Counted from the first letter of the stretch, positions 18,524 through 27,984 are shown. The stretch: DNA of 64,000 nt from Limosilactobacillus secaliphilus (GCF_001437055.1 NZ_JQBW01000004.1:222055-286054), one strand, 5' to 3'. The notes: generated by a model not told the origin, from the letters alone. Numbers and translations are program-made.

Positions 18524-19216
18524 TTAAAGAGTATCAACATCTAACGTTACGGATGGGCCGAACGTTGAAGCAATGGATACATGCTTGATGTAAGTACCCT
18601 TAACGGATGCTGGACGAGCCTTAATGATCGTGTCAGCAACAGCCTTCAAGTTTTCAACCAGCTTGTCGGTGTCGAAGGAAACCTTGCCGAGCAGAACGGC
18701 AACGTTACCATCACGGTCAGTCCGGTAAGTTACTTGACCAGCCTTGGCGTCAGAAACAGCCTTGGCAACGTTCATCGTAACCGTGCCAGTCTTTGGGTTT
18801 GGCATCAAGCCCTTAGGACCCAATACCCGACCTAAACGACCAACTTGTGGCATCATGTCTGGCGTAGCAATTGCCACGTCAAAGTCCAGCCAGCCGTCTT
18901 GGATCTTTTCAACTAAGTCCTGGTCACCAACAAAGTCAGCACCGGCATCCTTAGCTGCTTGGGCGTTGTCACCCTTAGCAAATACAATCACAGTCTGGTC
19001 TTTACCAGAACCGTTTGGCAGAACCATTGCACCACGTAATTGTTGGTCGGCCTGCTTAGTATCTACGTTTAAGTTGAATGCAACTTCGACACTGGAGTCA
19101 AAGTTTGCAAAATCGATATCTTTTACTAATTGAACTGCGTCGTTGGCAGCGTACTTCTTCTTGCTGTCAACTTTCTTAAGCGCATCTTGGTACTTCTTAC
19201 CACGATTTTTAGCCAT
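18524..19216 (-). CDS. rplA: 50S ribosomal protein L1
   Basis: The ATG at 19216 (MAKNRGKKY), behind AAGGAGGAA, gives 230 residues, the normal size. Motifs such as [12 protein letters not shown] and [10 protein letters not shown] are typical. L1 binds 23S rRNA at the E-site stalk and represses its own operon by binding mRNA; matching RNA sites lie upstream of both rplA and rplK here. The usual next genes, rplJ-rplL, are displaced by steT and two surface-protein genes. Confidence 0.97.
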   Translation of the reverse strand: MAKNRGKKYQDALKKVDSKKKYAANDAVQLVKDIDFANFDSSVEVAFNLNVDTKQADQQLRGAMVLPNGSGKDQTVIVFAKGDNAQAAKDAGADFVGDQDLVEKIQDGWLDFDVAIATPDMMPQVGRLGRVLGPKGLMPNPKTGTVTMNVAKAVSDAKAGQVTYRTDRDGNVAVLLGKVSFDTDKLVENLKAVADTIIKARPASVKGTYIKHVSIASTFGPSVTLDVDTL

Positions 19217-19238
19217 CTTGTGTTTTCCTCCTTGCAAA

Positions 19239-19268
19239 TGTGGTCTAACGGAGTCTATACCTCCCACG
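19239..19268 (-). promoter_or_regulatory. L1-binding-type RNA site before rplA
   Basis: On the minus strand the rplK-rplA intergenic RNA reads GTGGGAGG ... ACCACA, able to form a short stem with an asymmetric internal loop. The same motif precedes rplK. It resembles the known L1 autoregulatory mRNA sites that mimic the 23S rRNA L1 site. Confidence 0.6.
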
Positions 19269-19308
19269 GGAAGCCACTATTTTCATCGTGACTTCGGACT
19301 GCTAATAA

Positions 19309-19734
19309 CTAGTCTTCAACAGTGAAGCCCATGCTACGAGCAGTACCTTCGATCATGCGCATAGCTGCTTCAACGTCAGCTGCGTTTAGATCTTGCATCT
19401 TAGTTTCGGCGATCTGCTTAACTTGGTCTTTGGTAACCTTAGCAACCTTCTTAGTGTTAGGTTCGCCGGAACCATGTTCAACACCAGCGGCTTTCTTCAG
19501 TAAGACGGCAGCAGGCGGCGTCTTGGTAACGAAGTCGAATGAACGGTCTTCGTAAACAGTGATGACAACTGGGATCAGCATACCCTTCTGATCTGCAGTC
19601 CGTGCGTTGAACTCCTTAGTGAAGCCCATAATGTTAATACCTGCTTGCCCAAGTGCAGGACCTACAGGTGGAGCTGGTGTAGCTGCACCGGCAGGAATTT
19701 GCAACTTGACAACGTTTGCTACTTTCTTAGCCAC
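19309..19734 (-). CDS. rplK: 50S ribosomal protein L11
   Basis: A GTG start at 19734 ([12 protein letters not shown]), nine bases after AAGGAGG, gives 141 residues, the standard length. The N-terminal domain has [25 protein letters not shown], and the C-terminal rRNA-binding part ends in ARSMGF. L11 is part of the GTPase-associated centre. It is first in a two-gene operon with rplA. Confidence 0.97.
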   Translation of the reverse strand: MAKKVANVVKLQIPAGAATPAPPVGPALGQAGINIMGFTKEFNARTADQKGMLIPVVITVYEDRSFDFVTKTPPAAVLLKKAAGVEHGSGEPNTKKVAKVTKDQVKQIAETKMQDLNAADVEAAMRMIEGTARSMGFTVED

Positions 19735-19759
19735 GAGACAAAACCTCCTTAGTCCGTGT

Positions 19760-19797
19760 TGTGGTAATGATGGGGCATTGAGATTTACCCCTCCCAC
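19760..19797 (-). promoter_or_regulatory. L1-binding-type RNA site before rplK
   Basis: The rplK leader on the minus strand contains GTGGGAGG (19797-19790) and ACCACA (19765-19760), the same pair of motifs as in the rplK-rplA gap, separated by a CCCC-containing spacer. Confidence 0.55.
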
Positions 19798-19853
19798 AGT
19801 ATGTGGATAGCATACCTTATTATGCTATCACACTGCGTCTACATAAACAAGAA

Positions 19854-20402
19854 TTAATCGTTAACCGTGTCAATCTGATCAAAGACCAATTCAGCAGTCG
19901 TTTGCCGGCCGAACATTTCCAGTTCAACCTTGAGCTTCATCTTTTCATGATCGACGTCGATGACCTTACCAGTCAGATCAGCGAAAGCACCGGCAATGAT
20001 CTTGACATGGTCGCCAACAGAAACGTTGATGTCGGTCCGGGCAACATCCATGCCCATCCGCTTCATGATGCGGTCAACTTCTTCTGGCAGCAATGGAGTT
20101 GGCTTGGAACCACCACCATGTGAACCCAAGAAGCCAGTGACACCAGGCGTGTTCCGGGCAATGTACCAAGCTTGGTCGGTCATGACCATTTCAACTAAGA
20201 CATAGCCAGGGAAAGTCTTTTCTTCAACTTCCTTAGCCTGACCGTCCTTGACCTGACGAACCGTCTCTTCCGGCACAATTACCCGAAAGATGTAGTCCTG
20301 CATTCCCATTGACTGGGCCCGGGATTCCAGGTTGCTCTTAACCCGGTTTTCATAGCCAGAATAAGTGTGCAGAACGTACCAACGTTTTTCTTTTGATTCC
20401 AC
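19854..20402 (-). CDS. nusG: Transcription termination/antitermination factor NusG
   Basis: A GTG start at 20402 (VESKEKRWYVLHTYSGYE) behind AAGGAGAAG gives 182 residues. The NGN domain with FPGYVLVEM and GVTGFLG and the C-terminal KOW domain (VGDHVKIIAGAFADLTGKV) are intact. NusG binds RNA polymerase and modulates pausing and termination. It lies in the standard order after secE, with a weak terminator-like hairpin in between. Confidence 0.97.
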   Translation of the reverse strand: MESKEKRWYVLHTYSGYENRVKSNLESRAQSMGMQDYIFRVIVPEETVRQVKDGQAKEVEEKTFPGYVLVEMVMTDQAWYIARNTPGVTGFLGSHGGGSKPTPLLPEEVDRIMKRMGMDVARTDINVSVGDHVKIIAGAFADLTGKVIDVDHEKMKLKVELEMFGRQTTAELVFDQIDTVND

Positions 20403-20435
20403 GATGCTTCTCCTTTTTAACCTAAATTTGCGTAA

Positions 20436-20461
20436 ACAAAAAAACCTCGCACGAGACGAAG
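20436..20461 (-). terminator. Possible terminator or attenuator between secE and nusG
   Basis: A short GC-rich stem (CTTCG/CGAGG) is followed on the minus strand by seven T residues, between the secE stop and the nusG start. Confidence 0.5.
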
Positions 20462-20506
20462 TTTTCACCAGACATATTGTATCAGAAATTAAGGTCGACG
20501 CCAACA

Positions 20507-20686
20507 TTATTTAACGAATGCCAGCATCCCATGTTGGATAATCCAGTCAATCAGTGCAAAGAAAATGACGAAGAAGATAGTCAACGAGATAACGATTGAC
20601 GTATCACGACGGTTTTCCTTAGCGGTTGGCCAAACTACCCGATGCATTTCAGTCTTAACGCTCTTTAAAAAACTAAAAAGATGCAT
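20507..20686 (-). CDS. secE: Preprotein translocase subunit SecE
   Basis: 59 residues, ATG behind GGAGGA. The amphipathic start (HLFSFLKSVKTEMHRVVWPTAKE) contains the conserved VVWP motif, followed by one membrane segment (about residues 29-52). SecE stabilises SecY in the export channel. It is translationally close to rpmG upstream (12-base gap, with the ribosome site next to the rpmG stop). Confidence 0.95.
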   Translation of the reverse strand: MHLFSFLKSVKTEMHRVVWPTAKENRRDTSIVISLTIFFVIFFALIDWIIQHGMLAFVK

Positions 20687-20698
20687 AACTATCCTCCA

Positions 20699-20845
20699 TT
20701 AACGGGTTTCACGATGTAACGTGTACATTTTGCAGTGTTTGCAAAACTTGCGGATTTCGAGGCGTTTATCGCCACGCGGAGCAGGAACGGTATAATTACG
20801 GGCACCGCACTTGCTGCATTCCAGGCCGACTTTTTTCGTAGCCAT
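20699..20845 (-). CDS. rpmG: 50S ribosomal protein L33, zinc-binding type
   Basis: 48 residues with two CxxC pairs (CSKC and CKHC), the zinc-containing form of L33. Order rpmG-secE-nusG is the conserved Firmicute arrangement. Confidence 0.95.
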   Translation of the reverse strand: MATKKVGLECSKCGARNYTVPAPRGDKRLEIRKFCKHCKMYTLHRETR

Positions 20846-20896
20846 TATACCACTCCCCTCTGTATTACCTATTTACATTAGCATCTTTCAGAAACT

Positions 20897-20935
20897 AAAA
20901 CAACTCCCCACCACTGACAGGCAGTGATAGGGAGC
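20897..20935 (-). terminator. Terminator after sigH
   Basis: CTCCC and CACTG arms pair with CAGTG and GGGAG around a small loop, followed by TTGTTTT on the minus strand. Confidence 0.7.
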
Positions 20936-20949
20936 CGTGCAAACAAATG

Positions 20950-21522
20950 TTAAGTTAATTCCAAAGCAAACTTTTTCTTAGCCCTCTCAAGCGCACTCCG
21001 GATACTGCGAAGATTACACCCCAGTTTATTAGCTACTTCGTCGATCGCAAAACCTTGATTGATTTCAACGAAGGTCTCCCACTCAAGATTCGAGCAATCA
21101 TTTCTAAAGCGATAATAGCACTGACGAAACTCAGCCACTTCATCGGGGCCTAAATGATGATCAATTGCTACCGTTTCAACATGCACATCAGTCAACGGCT
21201 CAATGCAATTGGCTGGCACCCGTTTCTTAGCCGCTTGCTGGCGATATAGGTCACGGATCCGGTTCATCAGAGCTTGTCTAAAGTAACAGCAGAAATGACC
21301 CTGCTGCCCCGAATAATTGCAGGCCACCCGATATAAAACTAATGCCGCTTCCTGTTGCCAGTCATCTAAGGAAGTGCTGGTTAAATGAAACTGGTACCAA
21401 ACTTTACAAATCAATGGACGGTAACGATTAAAAAGAATCATAAAGTACATCGAATCATTTGCTCGAACTTGCGTGATTAAAGCTGTTTCCGAAGCCACTT
21501 CTGAATTCGTATAGTAATTCAT
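20950..21522 (-). CDS. sigH: SigH/ComX-like RNA polymerase sigma factor
   Basis: 190 residues. Region 2-like sequence (about 25-95, with DDWQQEAALVLYRVACNY) and a C-terminal helix-turn-helix (about 150-185, FAIDEVANKLGCNLRSIRSAL) identify a small sigma-70 family member. Its position between rlmB and rpmG is that of sigH in Bacillus and of the SigH/ComX competence-type sigma factor in lactobacilli (family knowledge). Sequence divergence in these factors is high, so the target regulon cannot be read from here. Confidence 0.82.
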   Translation of the reverse strand: MNYYTNSEVASETALITQVRANDSMYFMILFNRYRPLICKVWYQFHLTSTSLDDWQQEAALVLYRVACNYSGQQGHFCCYFRQALMNRIRDLYRQQAAKKRVPANCIEPLTDVHVETVAIDHHLGPDEVAEFRQCYYRFRNDCSNLEWETFVEINQGFAIDEVANKLGCNLRSIRSALERAKKKFALELT

Positions 21523-21544
21523 TTTTAGCTTATAAATAAAAACT

Positions 21545-21739
21545 TCAAAAAATCAGCTATAACTTCGAAGTTATTTATAACTGCAAAGAGGCCTCCTCGC
21601 TTGAAAACTGATGCATCAGTCATCGCACTGCCCCAGCGATATGGCAGAAGGAAAAACAGGATTAAGTGTACCCATTTTATGCAACCTTCCCCGGCAAATT
21701 CAATCGCTGTTGTCGGCTTCAGTCACATAGCCTCTTTGC
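21545..21739 (-). ncRNA. ssrS: Structured small RNA, probably 6S RNA
   Basis: A perfect 10-bp terminal stem (GCAAAGAGGC at 21739-21730, GCCTCTTTGC at 21592-21583) encloses 137 bases. An inner 7-bp helix (CAGCGAT/AUCGCUG) and a GAAGG/CCTTC helix form an upper arm, leaving a large central bubble. The 3' side of the bubble can form its own hairpin (ACTGA-TGCA-TCAGT). A promoter places the start exactly at the stem, and a palindrome (ATAACTTCGAAGTTAT) with a later T run could end it. Size and shape fit 6S RNA, which binds RNA polymerase. This is a structural inference; no sequence match was possible. Confidence 0.55.
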
Positions 21740-21746
21740 AATTGTT

Positions 21747-21775
21747 AAGATAGCAGCTTTTAATTGCACTTGCAA
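21747..21775 (-). promoter_or_regulatory. Promoter of the structured RNA
   Basis: On the minus strand TTGCAA (21775-21770) and TATCTT (21752-21747) are 17 bases apart; the start seven bases downstream is the first base of the RNA terminal stem (21739). Confidence 0.75.
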
Positions 21776-21855
21776 GCGCTTAAATGACTATTAAATTGCC
21801 GATAAATAAAAGAATAGATCCGCAGGCAGACCTATTCTTACGAAAAATATTTTAC

Positions 21856-22605
21856 TTACTTCAAAGGATGACGCGAGTTAAAGCCTTGATAGATTAATAA
21901 ACTGGCAGCCACACTCGCGTTCAAACTTTGCACGTGACCAACCATTGGAATCGTCAGCATCTCATCACAGGTCTTCTTCAATAGAGAAGAGATACCCTTG
22001 CCTTCGTTGCCGATGACGACACACACCGGCCCTTTGGCATCCCAGTGACGGTAGTCGGTGCCCTTCATGTCGGTACCGAACAGCCACATGCCGCGTTCCT
22101 TCAGCTCCTTGGCGACTTGGACCAGGTTGGTCACTCTGGCTACCGGAACGTGTTCAATCGCACCAGCAGCAGTCTTGGCCACCACACTGGTCAAACCGAC
22201 AGACCGGCGCTTGGGAATAATGATGCCGTGAACACCGGCAGCATCCGCCGTCCGCATGATCGAACCTAAGTTGTGCGGGTCGGCCAGTTCATCCAGGATC
22301 AGGAAGAATGGTGCCTCACCCTTAGCTGCCGCCCGGTCGAACAAGTCGTCAATCGTGGCGTAATGATAGGCCGCCACGGCTAAAGCGACCCCTTGGTGGT
22401 TACCGTGGTCACTCAACTGATCGAGCTTGGTCTTGGGCACGTTGGAAATGACCAGCCGCCGTTGTTTGGCCAGCTTGATAATCTCGGAAATGGCATCCGT
22501 CTTCAAACCCTTTTGGATGAACACCTTGTTGATTTCCTGATCGGATTTCAGTGCTGCCACCGCGGGATGACGCCCAATGATAAAATCATTTTCCTCAGTC
22601 TTCAT
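21856..22605 (-). CDS. rlmB: 23S rRNA (guanosine-2'-O-)-methyltransferase RlmB
   Basis: 249 residues from the ATG at 22605 (a TTG six bases earlier is an alternative). SpoU family: an N-terminal substrate-binding part with [13 protein letters not shown], then [32 protein letters not shown] and [14 protein letters not shown], the three SPOUT motifs. It methylates G2251 (E. coli numbering) of 23S rRNA. The start overlaps the end of mrnC by 11 bases, so the two are translationally coupled. Confidence 0.93.
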   Translation of the reverse strand: MKTEENDFIIGRHPAVAALKSDQEINKVFIQKGLKTDAISEIIKLAKQRRLVISNVPKTKLDQLSDHGNHQGVALAVAAYHYATIDDLFDRAAAKGEAPFFLILDELADPHNLGSIMRTADAAGVHGIIIPKRRSVGLTSVVAKTAAGAIEHVPVARVTNLVQVAKELKERGMWLFGTDMKGTDYRHWDAKGPVCVVIGNEGKGISSLLKKTCDEMLTIPMVGHVQSLNASVAASLLIYQGFNSRHPLK

Positions 22606-23008
22606 GTTCAATCCGCCCCCGATCTACTTGTTCAATGCACCAATTGCTCAGCTCGTCCAGCCGTTTGTCCTGCCCTGACAGCTTCAGATAGCCAAAGAGG
22701 GCCTCAAAGCCGGTTGACATCCGGTAAGTCAAGACGGACGTGTGCTTGGCATGGGTATAGCTGTTGGCATTGCGGCCGCGCTTGAAATACGACCACTCTT
22801 CATCGTTTAAAATGCCGTCTTCTTCCATCAGATCGATCAGGGCCGCCTGTGCTTTGGCCGAAACGTAATGGGTGGCCTTCTTCTGCAACCGGTTTGGCTT
22901 GCTCATGCCCAGTGACAGCAGGTAGGTGCGGATATAAACCTCATAGACTGCATCGCCCAGGTAAGCCAAAGCGATCCCATTCAATTGCTCATAGTCTGCT
23001 TGTGCCAT
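22595..23008 (-). CDS. mrnC: Mini-ribonuclease III
   Basis: 137 residues from the ATG at 23008 ([23 protein letters not shown]), directly after the cysS stop. It has an RNase III catalytic domain with [10 protein letters not shown] and no double-stranded RNA-binding domain, as expected for MrnC, which matures 23S rRNA. The cysS-mrnC-rlmB order is conserved in Firmicutes. Confidence 0.94.
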   Translation of the reverse strand: MAQADYEQLNGIALAYLGDAVYEVYIRTYLLSLGMSKPNRLQKKATHYVSAKAQAALIDLMEEDGILNDEEWSYFKRGRNANSYTHAKHTSVLTYRMSTGFEALFGYLKLSGQDKRLDELSNWCIEQVDRGRIEHED

Positions 23009-23009
23009 C

Positions 23010-24419
23010 TTATTCCTTCCTGTAACGCGTACCCTGTGGCGTATCTTCAATGATGATGCCTTGCTTCTTCAGGTCATCACGGATCTTGTCACTCAGGGCA
23101 AAGTTCTTTTCTGCCCGGGCAGCGTCACGCTTGGCAATCAATTCTTTGATCTGGTCATCGTCAATCTGCGTATGTGCGCTCAACTTAACCCCGAAAATGC
23201 TCAACAGGGTTTGCAACAGTTGTTGAATCCCCTTGATGGCATCTGCGTGGACCGTTTCGTTGTCCAGGTAGTTGTTAGCGTACTTAACCAGTTCATAAAC
23301 CACGGCGATCCCGTTCTGCACGTTGATGTCGTCATCCATGACTTCCGTAAACTTCTGCTTGAAGTCGGCCAACTGCTTTTCAACAGCTGGGTCAGTGCCC
23401 TCTGCGGCATCCTGCAGCCGGTAAGCCAGGTTGTCATAAGTATTCTGGATGTGGCTCAGGTTGTTTTGTGCGTCGGTCAGGTTGTCCTGGCTGTACTGGA
23501 TTGGCCGCCGGTATTGGGTCGTCGCCATGAAGAAGCGCAGCACCTGTGGATCCACCTTCTTCAAGATTTCGTGGACCGTGATGAAGTTGTGCAAAGACTT
23601 GCTCATCTTTTCATTGTCCTTGCCGATCGTCACGAAGCCATTGTGCATCCAGTAGTTGACGAACTTCTTGCCCGTCGCTGCTTCTGACTGGGCGATTTCA
23701 TTTTCATGGTGCGGAAATTCCAAGTCCTGGCCACCGGCATGGATGTCAATCGTGTCAGCCAGATACTTGGTTGACATGACTGAGCATTCAATGTGCCAGC
23801 CGGGACGGCCTTCACCCCATGGGGACTGCCAATGGATTTCGCCCGGCTTGGCTGCCTTCCATAAAGCAAAGTCGATCGGGTCTTCCTTCTTGTCAACCTC
23901 ATCCGCGGACACGTGCTGACTGGCACCCGTTTCCAGGTCGTCGATGAATTGACCGGACAGTTCACCGTAGTCCTTGAACTTGCGGGCCCGGTAGTAGACA
24001 TCGCCATCGACTTCGTAAGCATAGCCGCGATCAATCAGCCGTTGAACAAAATCAATGATCGCTGGAATTTCATGCGTCGGCCGCGGGTGCATGGTAGCCG
24101 GTTCAATGTTCAATGCCGTCGTATCTTCCATGAATGCCTTGATGAACTTATCTGCCAGTTGCGGAACTGTGATCTTCTCCGCAGCGGCTTCCTTAATCAT
24201 CTTGTCATCGACATCCGTGAAGTTCGAAACGTAATTAACCTTGTAACCCTTGAATTCTAGATAACGCCGGACAGTATCGAAAGCGACCGCGCTCCGGGCA
24301 TTACCGATGTGGATATAGTTATAAACAGTGGGCCCGCAGACGTACATGTTGACGACCCCTTCATGGATTGGATGAAAGGCTTCTTTTTTGCGAGTCAGAG
24401 TATTATAAATTGTTAACAT
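23010..24419 (-). CDS. cysS: Cysteinyl-tRNA synthetase
   Basis: 469 residues. Class I motifs are present: HIGH as YIHIGNARS and KMSKS as [11 protein letters not shown]. Zinc ligands include the Cys in [10 protein letters not shown] and ECSVMS with [10 protein letters not shown]. It charges tRNA-Cys in the cytoplasm. No T-box leader is apparent upstream on the minus strand; instead a plus-strand RNA candidate starts about 130 bases away. Confidence 0.97.
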   Translation of the reverse strand: MLTIYNTLTRKKEAFHPIHEGVVNMYVCGPTVYNYIHIGNARSAVAFDTVRRYLEFKGYKVNYVSNFTDVDDKMIKEAAAEKITVPQLADKFIKAFMEDTTALNIEPATMHPRPTHEIPAIIDFVQRLIDRGYAYEVDGDVYYRARKFKDYGELSGQFIDDLETGASQHVSADEVDKKEDPIDFALWKAAKPGEIHWQSPWGEGRPGWHIECSVMSTKYLADTIDIHAGGQDLEFPHHENEIAQSEAATGKKFVNYWMHNGFVTIGKDNEKMSKSLHNFITVHEILKKVDPQVLRFFMATTQYRRPIQYSQDNLTDAQNNLSHIQNTYDNLAYRLQDAAEGTDPAVEKQLADFKQKFTEVMDDDINVQNGIAVVYELVKYANNYLDNETVHADAIKGIQQLLQTLLSIFGVKLSAHTQIDDDQIKELIAKRDAARAEKNFALSDKIRDDLKKQGIIIEDTPQGTRYRKE

Positions 24420-24540
24420 AATTAGCTCCTTCTGATCACAGATTTTAGTAATATCTTAACACAAACCGGCTATTTCCAGGAGTTTCTCGGCACTTGTCAA
24501 GTCTTAACGCTTTGGTCACACTTTCTTCATACTTTCTTGT

Positions 24541-24695
24541 TAGGATATAAAGCGTAGTAGTAATCCGCTACTACTTCTAACCAAAACCGAATTATTTTTC
24601 TATTACTCCTCCCAATAGTAACCGAAAAATATTCCTACAAAATCTTCCCCAAAGATTTAGCAGGCTGTGTCTCCCAATACACAGCCTGTTTTTAT
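24541..24695 (+). ncRNA. Candidate small RNA with C-rich hairpin loops
   Basis: This gene-free stretch folds on the plus strand into four consecutive hairpins. A is GTAGTAG/CTACTAC (24554-24574). B is TTTTTC plus TTACT paired with AGTAA plus GAAAAA (24595-24629), loop CCTCCCAAT. C is AAATCTT/AAGATTT (24640-24658), loop CCCCA. D is a 10-bp terminator (24661-24688), loop CTCCCAAT, then TTTTTAT. Loops B and D share CTCCCAAT. Exposed C-rich loops are the hallmark of small RNAs that pair with Shine-Dalgarno regions, such as Listeria LhrC and staphylococcal Rsa RNAs. A TATAAA lies at 24546-24551, but no good -35 box was found, so the exact start is open. Confidence 0.6.
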
Positions 24696-24705
24696 TTACC
24701 TAATC

Positions 24706-24765
24706 AAAAAGCCCTCCAAGTAGCAGATGAATTTTCGCTTTCATCTGTATACTTAGAGGGTTTTA
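24706..24765 (-). terminator. Terminator of the sialate O-acetylesterase gene
   Basis: AAGCCCTCCAAGTA and TACTTAGAGGGTTTT enclose an inner CAGATGAA/TTTCATCTG stem; the T run on the minus strand follows. Confidence 0.8.
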
Positions 24766-24806
24766 TCGCCTAATTAGACAGATATTCAATTGTCTTTGTC
24801 ATTTCA

Positions 24807-26336
24807 TCAGAGGTTCAACTTAAACGGGCTGACTGGGACCCCATTTTCGTTAAACATCCTTGCTTCGCTATACGGAGCAAACTGATAGGCAACCTTAACT
24901 GGCATGGAAGAAACATCGTCTTTCAAGCTCAGCAACAGACGGTTGTCAAAGGCCTTCACACTATAGTCAACCGTTTCCGTACCCGCAGTCACAACCAATG
25001 ACTGCTTCAATGCGGACTTCAAGGCCAGCGAACTGCTCTCACTGAAACTAATTTCAATTTCTTGACCATTGCGGTGATAAGCAGTTACCAGCGGTGCGCC
25101 CTCGTGCTTGTTGAAGCCATAGATCTTGTCAAAGGCCAGCATCGCAAAGCGGTGACCGGCAGTCCGCTTGTTCTTTGGGTGAATATCATACTTCATCCCT
25201 GCGTCCATCACATTAGTCATATAAACCTTTGGCATAGTTTCCGTGACTAACTGTTGCTTCTCACGTACATATGGGAAGTAGGTGCCATAGAAGACGCCGA
25301 ACCAGTGATAGAATGGGGCAATCTGCATTTGCAGAACCGGGAATGTGGTATTCCAGCGTGCCCGCCAATCGTTAATCATGGTGGTTAACAATGTGTCATA
25401 AACTTCAGCATGAGCATCATCGGATTCACCTTGGTACCAAAGCATTGCCTTAAAGGTGTAGCCGATAATCTTCGTGACCATTGTGTCGAATAAGCCATGC
25501 GGCCGGTTTTCGGATTCAGGACCCATCACATAGTCGACGAACAGTTCGTGGTGTTCCTTATAAGCCTTGCACAGGTCATCGTGGCTGACATTGCCCATCA
25601 ATACATTATCCCAGAATGGTCCGTTCTCTGGGTTTTTACTCTGTTCTGCCACCATGCGCAAGAACTTTTCATACTCGCCTTTCGGACGGTCGCGGAGCAG
25701 CTTTTCGTAACTGTCGATATAGGTCTTCTTCAGGATCGGGTTCTTCATCAAGGCTTCCTTAGACGTCCAGCTGGAAGCCGTCGTGCCGTCATAAGCCATC
25801 CATACAAGACCAATCGGCATCTTAATTCTTTGTGCTAATTCGATTGCAAAGTAGAAACCAGCGGCAGAAAACTGTTCAGCCGTTTGATCATTCAAAGCTT
25901 GCCACTTGCCACGGTCACCATAAAGCGGGTCCTTTGGTGAATTGAGTTTTACTTTTGGTACTTCGTAATAAGAAATCTGCTTTGGAATTAAGGACAAAAC
26001 CTTCTTTGGATTAGTGTGGTAATCATGATCATACCGCAGCAATAGGTTCATGTTGGATTGCCCGGCCAGCAGATAAACTTCACCAACGCTGACATGTTGA
26101 ACCTTTACCTGTTCACTACTAGTGGAAGCAGTCAGCGTCAAGTCAGTTGCCGGAGTGTGCGGGTCTAAATCAACGGCAAACTTACCTTCATTATCAGCCG
26201 TCGTTTCTGACGGAGTGCCGGTTGATAACTGAACCGTGACTTGTTCATTAGGATCAGCCGTCCCCCAAACTTTAACTTTTTGATCATGCTGTAAAACCAT
26301 ACCATCTTGAAAAATATCAGCTAATTGAATTGACAT
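24807..26336 (-). CDS. Sialate O-acetylesterase family protein
   Basis: 509 residues from the ATG at 26336, behind AAGGAGTG. SASA/SGNH-type esterase: the nucleophile motif AGQSNM (about residue 92), MLWYQGESD in the middle and the DIHPKNK motif near the C-terminus as the catalytic Asp-x-x-His. An N-terminal beta-sandwich part (1-85) is typical of the family. There is no signal peptide, so it should act on imported acetylated sugars in the cytoplasm. It follows a GPH transporter by 69 bases, suggesting uptake and deacetylation of one oligosaccharide; the substrate may be acetylated sialic acid or acetylated plant sugars. Confidence 0.85.
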   Translation of the reverse strand: MSIQLADIFQDGMVLQHDQKVKVWGTADPNEQVTVQLSTGTPSETTADNEGKFAVDLDPHTPATDLTLTASTSSEQVKVQHVSVGEVYLLAGQSNMNLLLRYDHDYHTNPKKVLSLIPKQISYYEVPKVKLNSPKDPLYGDRGKWQALNDQTAEQFSAAGFYFAIELAQRIKMPIGLVWMAYDGTTASSWTSKEALMKNPILKKTYIDSYEKLLRDRPKGEYEKFLRMVAEQSKNPENGPFWDNVLMGNVSHDDLCKAYKEHHELFVDYVMGPESENRPHGLFDTMVTKIIGYTFKAMLWYQGESDDAHAEVYDTLLTTMINDWRARWNTTFPVLQMQIAPFYHWFGVFYGTYFPYVREKQQLVTETMPKVYMTNVMDAGMKYDIHPKNKRTAGHRFAMLAFDKIYGFNKHEGAPLVTAYHRNGQEIEISFSESSSLALKSALKQSLVVTAGTETVDYSVKAFDNRLLLSLKDDVSSMPVKVAYQFAPYSEARMFNENGVPVSPFKLNL

Positions 26337-26405
26337 TATCAACACTCCTTTTCGTTAAATTCGGACAAAATAAGCGGGAAGTCGCTACTCCCCGCCAATT
26401 TCTAA

Positions 26406-27797
26406 CTAAGCATTCTTCTTTGAACGGTCGTTGATTTCAGCCGTGATCTTAGCTAAGCGTTCATCGGTTAATGGGTAAAGCAGGACACAAATGATTGTGA
26501 TAACAACCAGTACAGCTGGGATCGTGCACATAACGGTCTTAATACCGCCCATTGCAGTGGCTGTTTGAACTGCCAACTTAGCGGAGAAACCGGTGGCTGA
26601 CAATACATATCCTGGTACCACACCACCAAGGGCCATCCCGAAGGTCAGCATGAAACTGATAACCGCCGTTAAGACACCATTCAGACGCCGACCGGTTACC
26701 CATTCGGAATAAGTGATGACTTCAGGAACCAATGCCCAGATGAAACCAGTGGCAACCAACATACCACAGGACTTGATCAATTGACCAACCATCATCAGGG
26801 CAGTGTTGTGAGCATTACCGAAGTACAGAATGCCTAAACCAATAATTTCGATAATGAAGAAGATTACCAGCATTCCACGCTTACCAAACCACTTCTTGAA
26901 TAATGGGAACATTGGGATCAGAACGAATGATGGTAATGAGCCTAACAAGTTGAACCATTTCAGCATGTTTGGCTGGTTCATGTTATAAGTTACAAAGTAT
27001 GAACTGGTGGAGTTAACAATGGATTGCATACCAAAACTCAAAATGAAGATCAAAGCCAAAATAACTAAGGCCTTGTTAGTCTTGAATTCGGTGAACAAGT
27101 CACTGATCTTGACGGAATCCTTTTCCTTGGAACTCAAAACGTAACGTTCATGAATAACCTTAACTGAGTAGAAGAAGCACAGGCAGCCAATGATTGAATA
27201 CAAAGCCATGGTTGCAAGCCAACCAATTTGTGACTGTGGACCAGAGTAAGAACCGGAAATCTTAGTTACTAACAGCGGTACACCGAAAGATACACACATA
27301 CCAGCAACGTTTGCGGCAAAGTCAGAATAGGAAGTCAGACTAGTAATCTGGTCACTGTTTCTCGTCATTGCAGCCGGCAGCGATGAGGTTGGCAGACTAA
27401 CAACGATATAAGCCAAGGACATTGCAACGTAGGTCACGTAAGCATAAATGATCTTGCCCATTGCGGATAAGCTTGGTGAATAGAAACAAAGGATTGATAA
27501 AACGGTAAATGGAATGGCACCAAAGAAGAGCCATTGCAGATACTTACCACGTTTACCAGCCTTCATCTTATCAACCATCACACCCCACACTGGGTTAGCG
27601 ACAGCATCGATAATCCGGACAACTAAGAACATCGTAGCTGCCACGGCGGCATTCAAGCCAAAGACATTGGTGTAGAAAAATAGCAAATAGGTCGAAATCG
27701 TTTGATAGATAATATTGCAAGCAAAATAACCAGTACTAATACCAAGTTTTTCAGGTAACTTAATATTTTCCCGAGGTGCGTTTTCCAAAATAGTCAT
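26406..27797 (-). CDS. GPH-family sugar:cation symporter
   Basis: 463 residues with about 12 membrane segments. The family motif region RIIDAVANPVWGVMVDK near residues 60-75 and the loop with KAGKRGKY mark the glycoside-pentoside-hexuronide symporter family (MelB/XylP type). A cytoplasmic loop lies around residues 220-235. It is probably co-transcribed with the esterase downstream and controlled by the AraC-type regulator encoded just upstream. Substrate is not determinable from sequence alone. Confidence 0.85.
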   Translation of the reverse strand: MTILENAPRENIKLPEKLGISTGYFACNIIYQTISTYLLFFYTNVFGLNAAVAATMFLVVRIIDAVANPVWGVMVDKMKAGKRGKYLQWLFFGAIPFTVLSILCFYSPSLSAMGKIIYAYVTYVAMSLAYIVVSLPTSSLPAAMTRNSDQITSLTSYSDFAANVAGMCVSFGVPLLVTKISGSYSGPQSQIGWLATMALYSIIGCLCFFYSVKVIHERYVLSSKEKDSVKISDLFTEFKTNKALVILALIFILSFGMQSIVNSTSSYFVTYNMNQPNMLKWFNLLGSLPSFVLIPMFPLFKKWFGKRGMLVIFFIIEIIGLGILYFGNAHNTALMMVGQLIKSCGMLVATGFIWALVPEVITYSEWVTGRRLNGVLTAVISFMLTFGMALGGVVPGYVLSATGFSAKLAVQTATAMGGIKTVMCTIPAVLVVITIICVLLYPLTDERLAKITAEINDRSKKNA

Positions 27798-27984
27798 TCC
27801 TCTCCAAATAATTGCTGAATAAACACTGATAAGTTAGTTGTTATATCAGATAAATAGGTGTCTTATTTCCTATTCGTTTTTAATTGTATCCGCTTTCCTA
27901 GTACTAAAAAAGATCATAAATCGACCATTATGTGTCAATTCATGACCTTTATGTGGGTTTGGTTGGTATATTAAACTATCTTAG

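Noticed and set aside
24420..24540. T-box leader for cysS
   Set aside because: No specifier stem, T-box sequence or terminator precedes cysS on the minus strand.
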